A stretch of 44,196 nt of DNA from assembly GCF_018398875.1 (NCBI RefSeq), contig NZ_JAGWDK010000039.1, forward strand, positions 1 through 44,196. Reading direction: 5' to 3'. The notes beneath the pieces were generated by a model. That model did not search any database and had not been told where the DNA came from. It worked only from the letters and a program-made list of their open reading frames with translations. Shown here one piece after another: positions 14,837 to 24,368 of the stretch. The DNA is from Bradyrhizobium sp. sGM-13. GTDB lineage: Bacteria; Pseudomonadota; Alphaproteobacteria; Rhizobiales; Xanthobacteraceae. The stretch's first letter is position 1. Every line of letters starts with the position of its first letter. A program made the translations under genes and the position numbers.

Positions 14837-15892
14837 TCACCGCACCAGTCCAGCCCGCGATGCCGCGCTTGTCCGCGATCCTGATTTGCCCGCGGCTAGC
14901 GTGCCGTTTCCGGGCCGCCGTCGCTGCCGTTCTTCGGTGAAGAGTCTTAGCGAGAAATAGTTGATGGTCGCGCGCAGGCCCTCATCGAGAGGGATTTTGG
15001 GACTCCAGCCCAGCACATCGCGCGCGCGCGAAATGACGGGGCGACGACGCTTGGGATCGTCCTGAGGCAGCGGATGGTACTCGACTGTGGATTTCGATCC
15101 CGTTTGCTCGACGATGAGATCGGCGATTCGCCTGACCGTCTGCTCCTCAGGATTGCCGAGATTGAATGGACCGGTGATCTCGGGCGGGCTTTCCATGAGA
15201 AGCTGGAGACCGGCCAATAGATCGTCAATGTAGCAGAACGAACGGGTCTGCGATCCGTCGCCATAGATAGTGATCGGAGTGCCCTTGAGCGCTTGAACGA
15301 TAAAATTCGAAATGATGCGGCCGTCGTTCTCCAACATGCGTGGACCATAGGTATTGAAGATGCGTGCCACCTTGATCGGCATGCGATGAATGCGATGGCA
15401 GTCGAAAAAGATGGTTTCTGCAGCGCGCTTGCCTTCATCGTAGCAGGCGCGCGGACCAACCGGATTGACGTTTCCCAGATAGGTCTCGGGCTGCGGGTGA
15501 ACATCGGGGTCGCCGTACACCTCGCTGGTCGATGCCTGGAGTGCTCGCGCGTGTTTTTCCCTGGCAAATTCGATCACATGGCCTGCGCCAAGGACGCACG
15601 TGTGTAATGTTCCGAGCGGGTCGCGCTGATAGTGACGTGGGGAGGCGGGGCACGCGAGATTATAGATACGATCAATTCGTCCGGCGATCTCGAGGGGATC
15701 GCGAACATCGTGCTCGATGAACTCGAAATCTGGATGGTTGAGCAGCGGCCGGATGTTCGACAACGTCCCAGTCAGGAAGTTGTCGACGCAGTATACGCGG
15801 TGACCTTGCTGAATGAGCCGGTCGCACAGGTGCGAACCGATGAAGCCGGCACCACCTGTCACCACCGTGTTCAGCTTCGAGGCGAAGCCCAT
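14837..15892 (-). CDS. UDP-glucuronate decarboxylase-like NAD-dependent epimerase/dehydratase
   Basis: ATG 15892 is chosen because AGGAC lies just upstream and the protein then begins a few residues before the Rossmann fold (VVTGGAGFIGSHLCDRLIQQ). Family marks of UDP-glucuronate decarboxylase (UXS) are present: ACPASPRHYQRDP, STSEVYGDPDVHPQPE, the catalytic YDEGKR (Tyr and Lys) and RIFNTYGPRM. It converts UDP-glucuronate to UDP-xylose with bound NAD+. Length (351 aa) is normal; the last 30 residues are an unrelated basic tail. A near-consensus EcfG promoter lies 100 bases upstream. It supplies a pentose donor to the glycan cluster. Confidence 0.85.
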   Translation of the reverse strand: MGFASKLNTVVTGGAGFIGSHLCDRLIQQGHRVYCVDNFLTGTLSNIRPLLNHPDFEFIEHDVRDPLEIAGRIDRIYNLACPASPRHYQRDPLGTLHTCVLGAGHVIEFAREKHARALQASTSEVYGDPDVHPQPETYLGNVNPVGPRACYDEGKRAAETIFFDCHRIHRMPIKVARIFNTYGPRMLENDGRIISNFIVQALKGTPITIYGDGSQTRSFCYIDDLLAGLQLLMESPPEITGPFNLGNPEEQTVRRIADLIVEQTGSKSTVEYHPLPQDDPKRRRPVISRARDVLGWSPKIPLDEGLRATINYFSLRLFTEERQRRRPGNGTLAAGKSGSRTSAASRAGLVR

Positions 15893-15989
15893 TGTACGTC
15901 CTTTCACTCGTTTGCAACTCGTGACCATGCTTGCGGCAAGCCAATGTTCTTCGAAATTGCTCGGCTTGCCTTCGTAGCCACAAGGTACA

Positions 15990-16014
15990 AACAATTATTG
16001 CGCTCGACTGTTCC
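15990..16014 (-). promoter_or_regulatory. Candidate EcfG-type promoter for the UXS-like gene
   Basis: Minus strand: GGAAC (16014-16010), 16 bases, TGTT (15993-15990), against consensus GGAAC-N16/17-CGTT. A transcript would start near 15984 with a leader of about 90 bases. It separates the UXS-like gene from the glycosyltransferase operon upstream. Confidence 0.45.
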
Positions 16015-16101
16015 TGAATGAGCGTGACTTCGCCCCGAGAACGTCAAAGCGTTGACATGCGTCATCGCAGCGAGTGTCGGAACTCGCCGGATCTCGACCG
16101 C

Positions 16102-17202
16102 CTATACCGCTTCGACCGACGGTGCGCTTGCGGGCTGGCTGATCACCTCCTTGATGTATCCCTCAAACTCGGCCGCGCGAAATTCAGCCGTGTGGTTCTT
16201 GAGCACGCGCTCGCGCGCCGCGGCCGCAACCTTGCGGTGCTGCAGTTCGCCAGATCGGGAAAGGATATTCACGACGTCGTTGGCGCTACCGGCGAGAAGG
16301 ATCTCGCGTTCGGGGACGAAGAATTCCTCGATGCCGGGCCAGCGATCACTGATGACCGGAACACCGCATGCTGCTGCTTCGAATAGCCGAACGCTCGGCG
16401 AATATCCGGCCGCCGCCATGTGCTGCCGAGTCAAGTTCAACGTGTAGCGGAGACTGCAATAGAATTTCGAGTGTGAGCCGGGCGGCAGGTGCTCGATGTG
16501 CCGGACGTTCTTCGGCCAGATCAGTCTGCTGGGGTATTGAGCTCCAGCCACGATGAAGTCGTGTTTCGGCAAGCGCCGGGCGGGTTCCAGGAGAAGCTCC
16601 TCCAGCAGCGGCTGCCGGTCCTCACTGTAGGTGCCGATGTAACCCAGCGTCCACTGCGTCGGGACTCTGACTCGCTTGTGAACGTCGACGTCTACGGCGC
16701 AGTAGAGCGCACGTGCCCGGGGACTGCCGTACATTCCCTTGATTAGTTGCAGGATCGGACCGCCCGTGAACGAAAGATAGAGGTCAAAACGGGGAATGAG
16801 CGAGGGGCTGATATATTCCGAGCTGTTGGTCGCTAACTGGCTCAGCGTCACGGGAGTATCGATATCGTAGAAGGCGGTGACGCCACGAGCGATGCTGGTG
16901 ATCCAGTCGCCCAGAGCGGCACCATCGGGAACGAACGAGCCAAGCACGACGACGTCAGCGGCGGCCACCATCGAGCTATAGTGCTGTGATACGTCCCGCA
17001 ACGAATCATAAAGCTTGATCCGGCAATGCGGCGAACTCGACAGATCGCGGTGATCGCCATACCAGGGCACATTGCGCTCGAGGAAGGTGATCCGGTGACC
17101 TCGTGCGGCGAGTGCCTTGATCAGTGCGCGATAGGTCGTGGCATGACCATTACCCCAGGAGGAGGTAATGGAAAGTCCGAACATCACGATGTCGAGCTTC
17201 AT
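16102..17202 (-). CDS. CgeB-like glycosyltransferase
   Basis: The 366-residue GT-B type protein has an N-terminal half starting MFGLSITSSWGNGHATTYR and a C-terminal donor-binding half with RLFEAAACGVPVISDRWPG (about residues 272-290). It resembles the 'spore maturation protein CgeB'/glycosyltransferase family 1 group. It is a close relative of the protein at 30766-31860. It overlaps the upstream glycosyltransferase gene by 4 bases and ends its operon. Donor and acceptor are unknown; the product is cytoplasmic. Confidence 0.8.
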   Translation of the reverse strand: MKLDIVMFGLSITSSWGNGHATTYRALIKALAARGHRITFLERNVPWYGDHRDLSSSPHCRIKLYDSLRDVSQHYSSMVAAADVVVLGSFVPDGAALGDWITSIARGVTAFYDIDTPVTLSQLATNSSEYISPSLIPRFDLYLSFTGGPILQLIKGMYGSPRARALYCAVDVDVHKRVRVPTQWTLGYIGTYSEDRQPLLEELLLEPARRLPKHDFIVAGAQYPSRLIWPKNVRHIEHLPPGSHSKFYCSLRYTLNLTRQHMAAAGYSPSVRLFEAAACGVPVISDRWPGIEEFFVPEREILLAGSANDVVNILSRSGELQHRKVAAAARERVLKNHTAEFRAAEFEGYIKEVISQPASAPSVEAV

Positions 17203-18290
17203 TCCGCTGCCTCTCTGCTGCTGATTGCGAGGTTCAAGACTTCCATCACCTGCCGTGCCCTCTGGGTATAGGTGTGCTGATCCAGGATGCGTCGGCGTGC
17301 GGCCTCGCCGATGCGTTCCGCCTGTTCAGGCCGCAAGCCTTCGATGAGCTCGACGACATCCCTGCCGTCGCGGGCGACGAGGATCTCCGTTCCGGGTTCG
17401 AGGAAATCGTCGATGCCGTCCCACGCATCGGTGATAATGCATGCGCCGGCGGCTGCGGCTTCAAAGATGCGCGTCGGGGGGGAGAAGCCGATCTTCGCCA
17501 TGCTGTCGCGATTGATGTTCAGCGTGGCCAACCCGGAGCAAAAAAAGGCGTTGTGATCGCCACTGCCGACGTGGCCTGCGATGCTGACGTTTGCCGGCAC
17601 TGGTTTATCGTCCCAGCCCGCGCCGCCAAGCAGGAATTTGCGGCCGGGAAGCATTTGCGCGGGAGCAAGAAAGAACTCATCGACTCTGGCCTCACGGTCC
17701 GGAAGGCGGTTGCCGAGGAAGCTGAGGTCGCATGCATAGTCATTCCGGCGCGGAGCAGGATGATGAGTCTGAGGATCCGCCGCGTTATAGATCGGAATGC
17801 ATTGGCGTGCACCGAAGCGGCGGTAGCGCTCAACCACCTCGTCGCCTCCACCATAGGTGAGGACCAAATCATGCCGCGGAATTGTCCGGTGCAGATGATG
17901 AACGGGGTCAGTAGTCATGCTCTCCAGCGTCGCCGGAGCGTCGACATCCCAGTAGACGGTCATCAATCCGGTGCGAGCGAGCTCGGCCACCGCCAAATCA
18001 AGCTCCTCGTCGAAGACGCCGACCCCACTCGCCTTGGCAATCAAATCGGCCTGGTGCGCTGCTTCCTCCAGCGCGCGGCGCCAACCGTCCTCGGTCGCCG
18101 GATAGACCACCACGCGTGCCCAATCCGGATCGGCAATGTCGCGATGCCGCTGGCGCTCGAACGCATCGGGCTCGTAGAAGGTGATCTCCTGGCCAAGCGT
18201 GGCGAGCGCCTTTAGCAAGCCGCGATAGTAGGTCGCAGCACCGTTCCAGTACGACGACACCAGGCTCGATCCGAAAAAGGCGATCTTCAT
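17199..18290 (-). CDS. CgeB-like glycosyltransferase
   Basis: The 363-residue protein begins MKIAFFGSSLVSSYWNGAAT, a GT-B N-terminal fold. The C-terminal half has RIFEAAAAGACIITDAWDG and EPGTEILVARDGRDVVELI, where the second Glu of the E-x7-E-like donor site sits. It is one of three CgeB-like genes in tandem, with 4-base overlaps to both neighbours. The three share fold and order but are diverged enough to act on different acceptors, so they probably add successive sugars. Confidence 0.8.
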   Translation of the reverse strand: MKIAFFGSSLVSSYWNGAATYYRGLLKALATLGQEITFYEPDAFERQRHRDIADPDWARVVVYPATEDGWRRALEEAAHQADLIAKASGVGVFDEELDLAVAELARTGLMTVYWDVDAPATLESMTTDPVHHLHRTIPRHDLVLTYGGGDEVVERYRRFGARQCIPIYNAADPQTHHPAPRRNDYACDLSFLGNRLPDREARVDEFFLAPAQMLPGRKFLLGGAGWDDKPVPANVSIAGHVGSGDHNAFFCSGLATLNINRDSMAKIGFSPPTRIFEAAAAGACIITDAWDGIDDFLEPGTEILVARDGRDVVELIEGLRPEQAERIGEAARRRILDQHTYTQRARQVMEVLNLAISSREAAE

Positions 18291-19432
18291 GACGAGACCA
18301 TTTGTTCAGTTGCACGGCTGAGATCGGCCCGCGCCGGATTTCGTTTCCCACCGAGGACTTCTATGATACGAAGCAGTTCCTGCGCACGATGAGCGCATGT
18401 GTGGCGCGCGTGAATCGCCGCCAGGCCTCTGCGCGCAGTCTCGGCGGCGAAATCCTGGTCCTGCACCAGCGCCCGGAGCGCTGCAGCTGCCGCTCTACCG
18501 TTCTTCACCGTGACGAAGCTTTCCGGAGGAAACAGCCCTTCCGCATCATTCCATGGGGCGCTGACCAGCGGAATTCCGCAGGCGAGAGCCTCAAATACCC
18601 GTATGGTGGGAATGCCGGGTAGCTTCTCCACGTAGGGTCGGCGAGGCACGTGAATGGTCATGCGCGCGCGGGCGAATGCGTCCGGCGCGCGATGGTTGGG
18701 AAGCCAGCCGCGGAATTCGATGCCTGCGGTCCGCAACTGTTCACGCACGTCGTCTGGATAGCGCACGCCGAACAGTTGCGTTCTGAGTCCGGCTTCCACG
18801 GCCGGCTGGACGAGGAATTCCTGCAATTCCTGATCGCGCTCATCGTCGCCCCAGTTGCCGATCCATATCAGGTCGATATCCCTTGCCGCGTCCGACTGCG
18901 GGCGAAACAGCGCGACGTCGGCGGCCTCATGCCAGGTGAAGGCCCTGCGGCCCCAACCCAGGCGCTGATAGAGCTGCTGCAGTACCTCGCCAAAGGCGAG
19001 AATTGCATCGTAGTCACCAAGTTGAAAGTTGCCGATCTGGCTTGATGCCGTCGCCGCGCGGTGATGCGTGTCATGGAACAGCAAAAGAAAACGCCCGCGG
19101 TTGCGGCGTCTTGCGCCGAGCTTCTCGATCAGAGAGGGGTCGTTCCATTCGTGCACGACAACGACGTCGGCATCGTCGAGCGCCTGATCCAGCTCCAATG
19201 TCGCCAGATCATACGTCCGGAGGTCTGTACCTGGCACAAGTTGCGCCGATTCCCGCAAATATTCTTCACCGCCGTCGCGTAACGCGTTGAGCCGGCTCCA
19301 GCCATCGCACGGCTCGTAGATCGTGACCTGGTGTCCGAGGTGGAGAAGTTCGCGTGCGATGCCGCGCAGGAAATGAGCATTGCCGTGATTCCAGCACGAC
19401 ACGAACGAATGATAGAACATCACGAATTTCAT
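18287..19432 (-). CDS. CgeB-like glycosyltransferase
   Basis: The 381-residue protein begins MKFVMFYHSFVSCWNHGNAH and has donor-site sequence RVFEALACGIPLVSAPWND (about residues 293-311). It is the most diverged of the three tandem CgeB-like proteins: the usual SD before the Trp is SAP. It overlaps the upstream GT4 gene by 4 bases. The role is inferred as sugar transfer in glycan assembly. Confidence 0.78.
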   Translation of the reverse strand: MKFVMFYHSFVSCWNHGNAHFLRGIARELLHLGHQVTIYEPCDGWSRLNALRDGGEEYLRESAQLVPGTDLRTYDLATLELDQALDDADVVVVHEWNDPSLIEKLGARRRNRGRFLLLFHDTHHRAATASSQIGNFQLGDYDAILAFGEVLQQLYQRLGWGRRAFTWHEAADVALFRPQSDAARDIDLIWIGNWGDDERDQELQEFLVQPAVEAGLRTQLFGVRYPDDVREQLRTAGIEFRGWLPNHRAPDAFARARMTIHVPRRPYVEKLPGIPTIRVFEALACGIPLVSAPWNDAEGLFPPESFVTVKNGRAAAAALRALVQDQDFAAETARRGLAAIHARHTCAHRAQELLRIIEVLGGKRNPARADLSRATEQMVSS

Positions 19433-20556
19433 GGTTGCACCTCGGCCAGCAGTTGGTGGGACCTCGGCGCGGCAGCGCGGGCGCTGCCTGTTAGTTCGCG
19501 ATACAGCCCGGCATACGCATCAGCCATTGCCTTCAGCCGGTAACGGCGCGCCCTCAGCGTCGCGCGCTTCTGCAGGTCATGGCGCAGGGCGTCGTTCTGC
19601 GTCAGGCAGGCGAGCACCGTCTGCCACTCGTCCCGGTCGCGTGGCTCCACAAACAACGCTGCTCCATCCCAAAGCTCGCGAAATGTAGCAATGTCCGACA
19701 GAACGAGCGCGCAACCCGCCGTCGCTGCCTCGAGCACGGTAAGTCCGAACGGCTCGTACACGGCAGGCGACGCCAGGACCGAGGCGCATCGCATCCTCTC
19801 GAGCAATGCGGCATGCGACAACTCCGGCGAGCTTTCCGCATGCCGATCATCGCGGCCAATGCCCAGAGGTCCATTGGTCCGGATCGGCCAAGCCAGGTGC
19901 GGCGCGACCTCGCCAAGGATCGAAAGGTTCTTGGCCTCGTCCCATTGCCGTCCGGCAGCTAGTATGAATGGCTGCTTCCTTGTGCGGGAAGCGCACTCCT
20001 CTACTCCGTTGCGGATCACTAGGCCGGTACTTTCCGGCTGGTAGAGCTCTGTTATCTTGTCGCGAAAGCTATGCGTCGGTGCAATCCACCGATCTGCCGC
20101 GGATAGCCCGGCATGAACGTTGGTTATGTAGTCGAGCCATCGCGGCTCCGTGGGTTCCTCGCCGCGGCAGGCAAGCCACCAGGAGCGTACACAGGAGTGG
20201 GCGACAACGAGAACGGGGGCACGCCAGGTGCTGATCGCTTCGCGATAGCTGTTGAGATGCACGACATCCGGCTTCACGCGATTCTCGATCGCAGCTAGCC
20301 GATCGGCGGCGCGATGTAAATCCCGACCCTCGGGATCAAGCCATTCGAGCGCGAGATCGGTGATTTCAAGTGTCAGGCCGGAAACACCAGCGATGGACTC
20401 GAGTTGATCGTCGCGTGGCGCGGGGCCCAGCGTCACCAGCGAGACTTCCATTCCCATTTGACACAGCGCGCGCGCCAGCGTCGAGGCGTAGACCCAAACG
20501 CCGCCGACGGCGTCGGTCGTCATCAAGACACGGAGTCCTCGACACGGTGGAGTCAT
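19429..20556 (-). CDS. GT4-family glycosyltransferase
   Basis: The 375-residue GT-B enzyme starts with TTDAVGGVWVYASTLA, the acceptor-domain glycine motif of GT4 retaining enzymes. In the C-terminal half EPFGLTVLEAATAG (about residues 268-281) is the E-x7-E donor-binding motif. It is first of four glycosyltransferase genes in this operon after two epimerases, 49 bases downstream of the second epimerase. GT4 members use UDP-, GDP- or ADP-sugars; the donor is not evident. Confidence 0.85.
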   Translation of the reverse strand: MTPPCRGLRVLMTTDAVGGVWVYASTLARALCQMGMEVSLVTLGPAPRDDQLESIAGVSGLTLEITDLALEWLDPEGRDLHRAADRLAAIENRVKPDVVHLNSYREAISTWRAPVLVVAHSCVRSWWLACRGEEPTEPRWLDYITNVHAGLSAADRWIAPTHSFRDKITELYQPESTGLVIRNGVEECASRTRKQPFILAAGRQWDEAKNLSILGEVAPHLAWPIRTNGPLGIGRDDRHAESSPELSHAALLERMRCASVLASPAVYEPFGLTVLEAATAGCALVLSDIATFRELWDGAALFVEPRDRDEWQTVLACLTQNDALRHDLQKRATLRARRYRLKAMADAYAGLYRELTGSARAAAPRSHQLLAEVQP

Positions 20557-20605
20557 GGCCTCAACTCCGCCAGAGCTCTGCGCGACATGCGGAAAACTGC
20601 GGTAG

Positions 20606-21700
20606 TCATATCCGGGCCTCCAGCAGTTCAGAGGCCGCCGCGCCGCCAGCGCTGATATGGCTGTCCAGCCAGTGCTCGATGAGGTTCAGACCCTGCCGTA
20701 CCGGGACCCGTGGTTCCCACTCGAGCGCTTGCGATACCGCGCTGATATCGGAGACATACCAAGGCTGATCACCGGGACGCCAGGCGGCGTAGCGGACATC
20801 CGGCCGATCATCACGCAATTCGGTGATGAGCTCGAGCAAGTCCCGCAGGCTGATCGCGTTGGAGGGACCGCCACCCAGATTGAAGATCCGGCCGGAAATG
20901 CCGTTGATGTTGTCGAGCGCTGCGATCCAGGCGTTGACCGCGTCATCGACAAACAGGGCGTCACGGACCTGGTGGCCGTCCCCATAGATCGTAATCGGCC
21001 GCCGCCGAATGGCCTGAAGCAGAAAGTGTGCGATCCAGCCCTGGTCTTCGTTGCCAAACTGGCGCGGGCCGTATACGCAACTCATCCGCAGCACGACCGA
21101 GCGCAAGGCGAAGACGCGCGCGTAATCCCGGACATATTGATCGGCGACGCCCTTCGAACATCCGTAGGGACTATACAGATCGAGCAGGGCGTCCTCGGCC
21201 ACGCCACAGGCGAGCCGCGGCTCGTCGGGCACATAGCGGCCGTCGACGCGATGCACCTCGGATGTATCGAGCAACCTGCCGTAGACCTTGTTGGTCGATG
21301 CGAATACGATAGGAGCGTTCGGATTGTGCCGGCGTATCGCCTCCAGCACGTTGAGAGTGCCATGCCCGTTGATCTCGAAATCCGAGATCGGGTCCTCGAT
21401 GCTGGTGGTGACCGCTACCTGGGCAGCGAGGTGCATGACAGCGGTGCTTGCCGAAACCAATGCGTTGACGGCATTCGCATCGCGTATATCGGCGATCTCG
21501 ATCGAAACAGGGTTACCGTATCGCTGCCTCAGCCACTCCGCGTTCTCTTCGGATCCCCGTCGCGACAGGTTGTCCATGGCCACGACGCTGCGCCCGCGTG
21601 CGGCAAGCCCGGCGGCGATGTTGCAGCCAAGAAATCCGCAGCCGCCGGTTACCAGGATGCGTTCGGAAGCGCTCTTGATACTGGGACTAGCGAACGTCAT
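20606..21700 (-). CDS. NAD-dependent sugar epimerase, CDP-paratose 2-epimerase-like
   Basis: The 364-residue extended SDR has Rossmann motif VTGGCGFLGCNIA, active-site FASTNKVYG and catalytic YGCSKG (Tyr, Lys). The STNKVYG pattern with a long, polar insertion before Y-G-C-S-K is what I associate with CDP-paratose 2-epimerase/tyvelose-type enzymes; it would invert C2 of a nucleotide sugar. The 4-base overlap with the upstream epimerase gene implies coupled synthesis. Substrate is inferred only. Confidence 0.75.
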   Translation of the reverse strand: MTFASPSIKSASERILVTGGCGFLGCNIAAGLAARGRSVVAMDNLSRRGSEENAEWLRQRYGNPVSIEIADIRDANAVNALVSASTAVMHLAAQVAVTTSIEDPISDFEINGHGTLNVLEAIRRHNPNAPIVFASTNKVYGRLLDTSEVHRVDGRYVPDEPRLACGVAEDALLDLYSPYGCSKGVADQYVRDYARVFALRSVVLRMSCVYGPRQFGNEDQGWIAHFLLQAIRRRPITIYGDGHQVRDALFVDDAVNAWIAALDNINGISGRIFNLGGGPSNAISLRDLLELITELRDDRPDVRYAAWRPGDQPWYVSDISAVSQALEWEPRVPVRQGLNLIEHWLDSHISAGGAAASELLEARI

Positions 21701-22812
21701 GCCACGAGCCCCCGTTCCTCCAGCTCGCGCGTAGCTGCTTCAACCGAATCGACAGCCGCCTGACCCGCGAGCCATTGCGCGAGCCGGGCAAGCCCGTCCT
21801 CGAAATCGACTTTCGGAACGTAGCCGAGGCGACTGCGGGCCTTGCCGATATCGGCAAAGCAATGGCGGATATCGCCCGCGCGATATTTGCCGGTCACCTG
21901 CGGAGCGATGCGCGGCCTCCCCGTCACGCGGGCCAGATCACTGGCGACGGAGCTGATGCTCCGGCACTCGCCCGAACCGATGTTGTAGACGTCGCCAGCG
22001 CCGTCGTGGCATTCCAGCGCCAGCTTGCATGCCTGTGCGACGTCCTGGACATGGACAAAATCCCGGCACTGGTTGCCGTCCTCGAATATCAGGGGCGGGC
22101 GGTCGTTGAGCAGCCGCGACGCAAAGATCGAGAGCACTCCGGTGTATGGGTTCGACAGCGACTGCCGCGGCCCGTAGACATTGAACAAGCGCAGTGCCAC
22201 GGTCGGAATGCCATAGGCCCCGCCGATGATCAGGCACTGGCGCTCCTGATTGTACTTGCCGAGCGCATAAATCGAGCTCAGCGAGGGCTGCTTGCTTTCG
22301 GGAGTTGGCAGCGGCGTCAGCGGCGTGCCATCGCTGTCCAGCACTTCCCAGATGCCGCGACGGAGTTGTTCGACAGGACGCGGCTGCGGCGCGACAGTCG
22401 TTCCGTCGTCGCGCCTGGCGAGCCCCTCGCCATAGATGCTCATCGAAGAGGCGCAAACAAGCTTCTCGACCGGCCGGGAGGCGAGCGCTTCGAGAAGCAC
22501 GGCGGTGCCGAGATCGTTGATGCTCGTGTATGTGGCAATCTCGTACATGCTCTGACCGACGCCCACCGCGGCGGCGAGGTGAATGACGGCATCCACGCCG
22601 GCAAGTGCCCGGTCGACCTCGCTTCTGCTTCTGATATCGCCGACAATCAGTTCTGCTTCCTCGTCGAGATAGTTCGGACGCGCACCGTCTCGGTGAACTT
22701 GCGAGGCAAGCGCATCCAGAATCCGCACCGAGTAGCCGGACGAGAGCAGAAGGTCGGTTAGGTGGGAGCCGATGAAGCCGGCACCCCCCGTGATCAGAAT
22801 GCGCTTTGACAT
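21697..22812 (-). CDS. NAD-dependent epimerase, dTDP-L-rhamnose 4-epimerase-like
   Basis: The 371-residue extended SDR has ITGGAGFIGSHLTDLLL at the start, SMSIYGEG at the active site and YALGKYNQE for the catalytic Tyr/Lys. Between them is an insertion of about 50 residues (PQPRPVEQLRRGIWEV, TPLTPLPTPESKQP). This insertion is typical of dTDP-L-rhamnose 4-epimerases as I know them, which make dTDP-6-deoxy-L-talose. A strong GGAGG ribosome-binding site precedes the ATG. It is the first gene of the second glycan operon and lies downstream of a perfect EcfG-type motif. Confidence 0.78.
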   Translation of the reverse strand: MSKRILITGGAGFIGSHLTDLLLSSGYSVRILDALASQVHRDGARPNYLDEEAELIVGDIRSRSEVDRALAGVDAVIHLAAAVGVGQSMYEIATYTSINDLGTAVLLEALASRPVEKLVCASSMSIYGEGLARRDDGTTVAPQPRPVEQLRRGIWEVLDSDGTPLTPLPTPESKQPSLSSIYALGKYNQERQCLIIGGAYGIPTVALRLFNVYGPRQSLSNPYTGVLSIFASRLLNDRPPLIFEDGNQCRDFVHVQDVAQACKLALECHDGAGDVYNIGSGECRSISSVASDLARVTGRPRIAPQVTGKYRAGDIRHCFADIGKARSRLGYVPKVDFEDGLARLAQWLAGQAAVDSVEAATRELEERGLVA

Positions 22813-22944
22813 CGTCCCTCCAGAAACGGCTGTTGCTCACCTCGGCGGACCCGAATGCCGCCATGGGAGAAATGTTTTGATCCGGCGATTGCTGCGGGCT
22901 CTGTCGTAAAGCCGACATTGGCTTTGCGAAGCGCACGTCGGTCG

Positions 22945-22969
22945 AACGCAGAGAAAATTTGTTTGTTCC
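22945..22969 (-). promoter_or_regulatory. Candidate EcfG-type promoter, perfect consensus, for the epimerase/glycosyltransferase operon
   Basis: Minus strand: GGAAC (22969-22965), 16 AT-rich bases, CGTT (22948-22945), exactly the EcfG consensus. It lies in the 265-base gap between the phosphopentomutase gene and the first epimerase. The predicted leader is about 125 bases. It would drive six genes down to 16102. Confidence 0.6.
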
Positions 22970-23077
22970 TGAAGTCGTGAGGTCGAGGGCCTCGTCAAAT
23001 GGTTGAGGCGGTAAGTCACCGATCGAACGACGAGCGGATTCGGTCGCACCAGCATGTGTTGGCGCGTCGAGACCTCG

Positions 23078-24325
23078 TCAGAACGCAGGCGCTCGACTGT
23101 GCAGCATATCGCGTCCGGTTCCGACCGATGCTGACGCCAACGCCAGGTGTTCATCTACCGCCGCAGCGACGTCGGCGAAGGTCTGGCGGCGGCCGATCGG
23201 TCCGCTTGGCAGCGATGGTCCAAACAGCAGCACCGGAACCTGCTCACGGGTATGATCGGTGCCCCGCCAGGTCGGATCACAACCATGATCAGCGGTGATG
23301 ACCAAGAGATCGTCCTCGCGCATTATCCGGCGGATCTCCGGGATGCGTGCGTCGAAAGCCTCCAGCGCGGCGGCATATCCGGCCGGATCACGGCGATGCC
23401 CATAGAGGCTGTCGAAGTCGATAAAGTTTGCAAATAACAACCCGCCGTCGGGCAGGGCGGCTATTCCTTCAAGCGTTCGGTCGAACAATGCGGCATTGCC
23501 ATTGGCCTTGAGCACGCGTCCGGTGCCGCTGTGTGCAAATATATCGCCGATTTTCCCGATACTAAGGACGCAGCGGCCGGCCTGCGTCGCGCGGTCGAGG
23601 ACCGTCGGGCTAGGCGGTGGAACGGAGTAGTCGCGCCGGTTTCCGGTGCGAACGAAACCCTCCGCCGACGAGCCCGTGAATGGCCGAGCGATGACCCGTC
23701 CGATCCGAAGTGGATCGACCAGCCACCGAGCGACGGTGCAGATCTCGTAGAGCCGTTCAAGTCCAAAGGCGTCCTCATGCGCAGCAATCTGAAAGACGCT
23801 GTCGGCGGACGTGTAACAAATCGGCTTACCCGACCTGATGTGCTCGTCGCCCAGCTCGGCGATGATTTCGGTGCCCGACGCGTGGCAGTTGCCGAGAATT
23901 CCGGGAAGCTTGGCCTGCTGGCACAATGTCGAAATGAGCTTCGGCGGGAAGCACGGAACTTCGCGGGGGAAATAGCCCCAGTCAAACAGAACCGGCACGC
24001 CTGCCAACTCCCAGTGACCCGACGGTGTGTCCTTCCCCTTTGAGATTTCCGCAGCGCAGCCATACCGTCCGATCGGACGTGCATCGCTCTGCAGTCCGGG
24101 CGGCACGCGACCGGTCGAAAGTCGGCACGCCTCTCCGAGCCCGAGTTCCACCAGGTTCGGTAGCCGAAGCGGACCGGTGCGCAGCGATGCGCGATCAGCC
24201 TGGCCCCGCGCGCAGACATCTGCGATGTGACCTATGGTGTCCGCGCCTTCGTCGCCGTAACGGGCTGCGTCCGGAGCGGCGCCGATACCAACGGAATCAA
24301 GTACCAGGACAAGAGCGCGCGCCAT
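23078..24325 (-). CDS. deoB: Phosphopentomutase
   Basis: ATG 24325 is preceded by GGAGGAG, and the protein then begins MARALVLVLDSVGIGAAPDA, the metal-binding Asp region of DeoB. Other family motifs are DTIGHIADVC, KGKDTPSGHWELAG (phosphorylated Thr region), HASGTEII, NFIDFDSLYGHRRD and TADHGCDPTWRGTDHTRE (Mn ligands). The 415-residue length is normal. It interconverts ribose-1-phosphate and ribose-5-phosphate (also deoxyribose). Nucleoside-salvage genes usually surround it; here it ends a glycan operon, 43 bases after a methyltransferase gene, which suggests supply of a pentose-1-phosphate. Confidence 0.92.
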   Translation of the reverse strand: MARALVLVLDSVGIGAAPDAARYGDEGADTIGHIADVCARGQADRASLRTGPLRLPNLVELGLGEACRLSTGRVPPGLQSDARPIGRYGCAAEISKGKDTPSGHWELAGVPVLFDWGYFPREVPCFPPKLISTLCQQAKLPGILGNCHASGTEIIAELGDEHIRSGKPICYTSADSVFQIAAHEDAFGLERLYEICTVARWLVDPLRIGRVIARPFTGSSAEGFVRTGNRRDYSVPPPSPTVLDRATQAGRCVLSIGKIGDIFAHSGTGRVLKANGNAALFDRTLEGIAALPDGGLLFANFIDFDSLYGHRRDPAGYAAALEAFDARIPEIRRIMREDDLLVITADHGCDPTWRGTDHTREQVPVLLFGPSLPSGPIGRRQTFADVAAAVDEHLALASASVGTGRDMLHSRAPAF

Positions 24326-24368
24326 CGTCACTCCTCCGTTCGCACGGCAGTTGCGGGCCAACTCCGGA

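Noticed and set aside
15893..15994. 34-codon upstream extension of the UXS-like protein
   Set aside because: The extension lacks conservation features, and a good ribosome-binding site precedes the ATG at 15892.
20657..21763. 368-codon plus-strand frame opposite the epimerases
   Set aside because: It is antisense to an SDR with a complete active site and has no recognisable domain.
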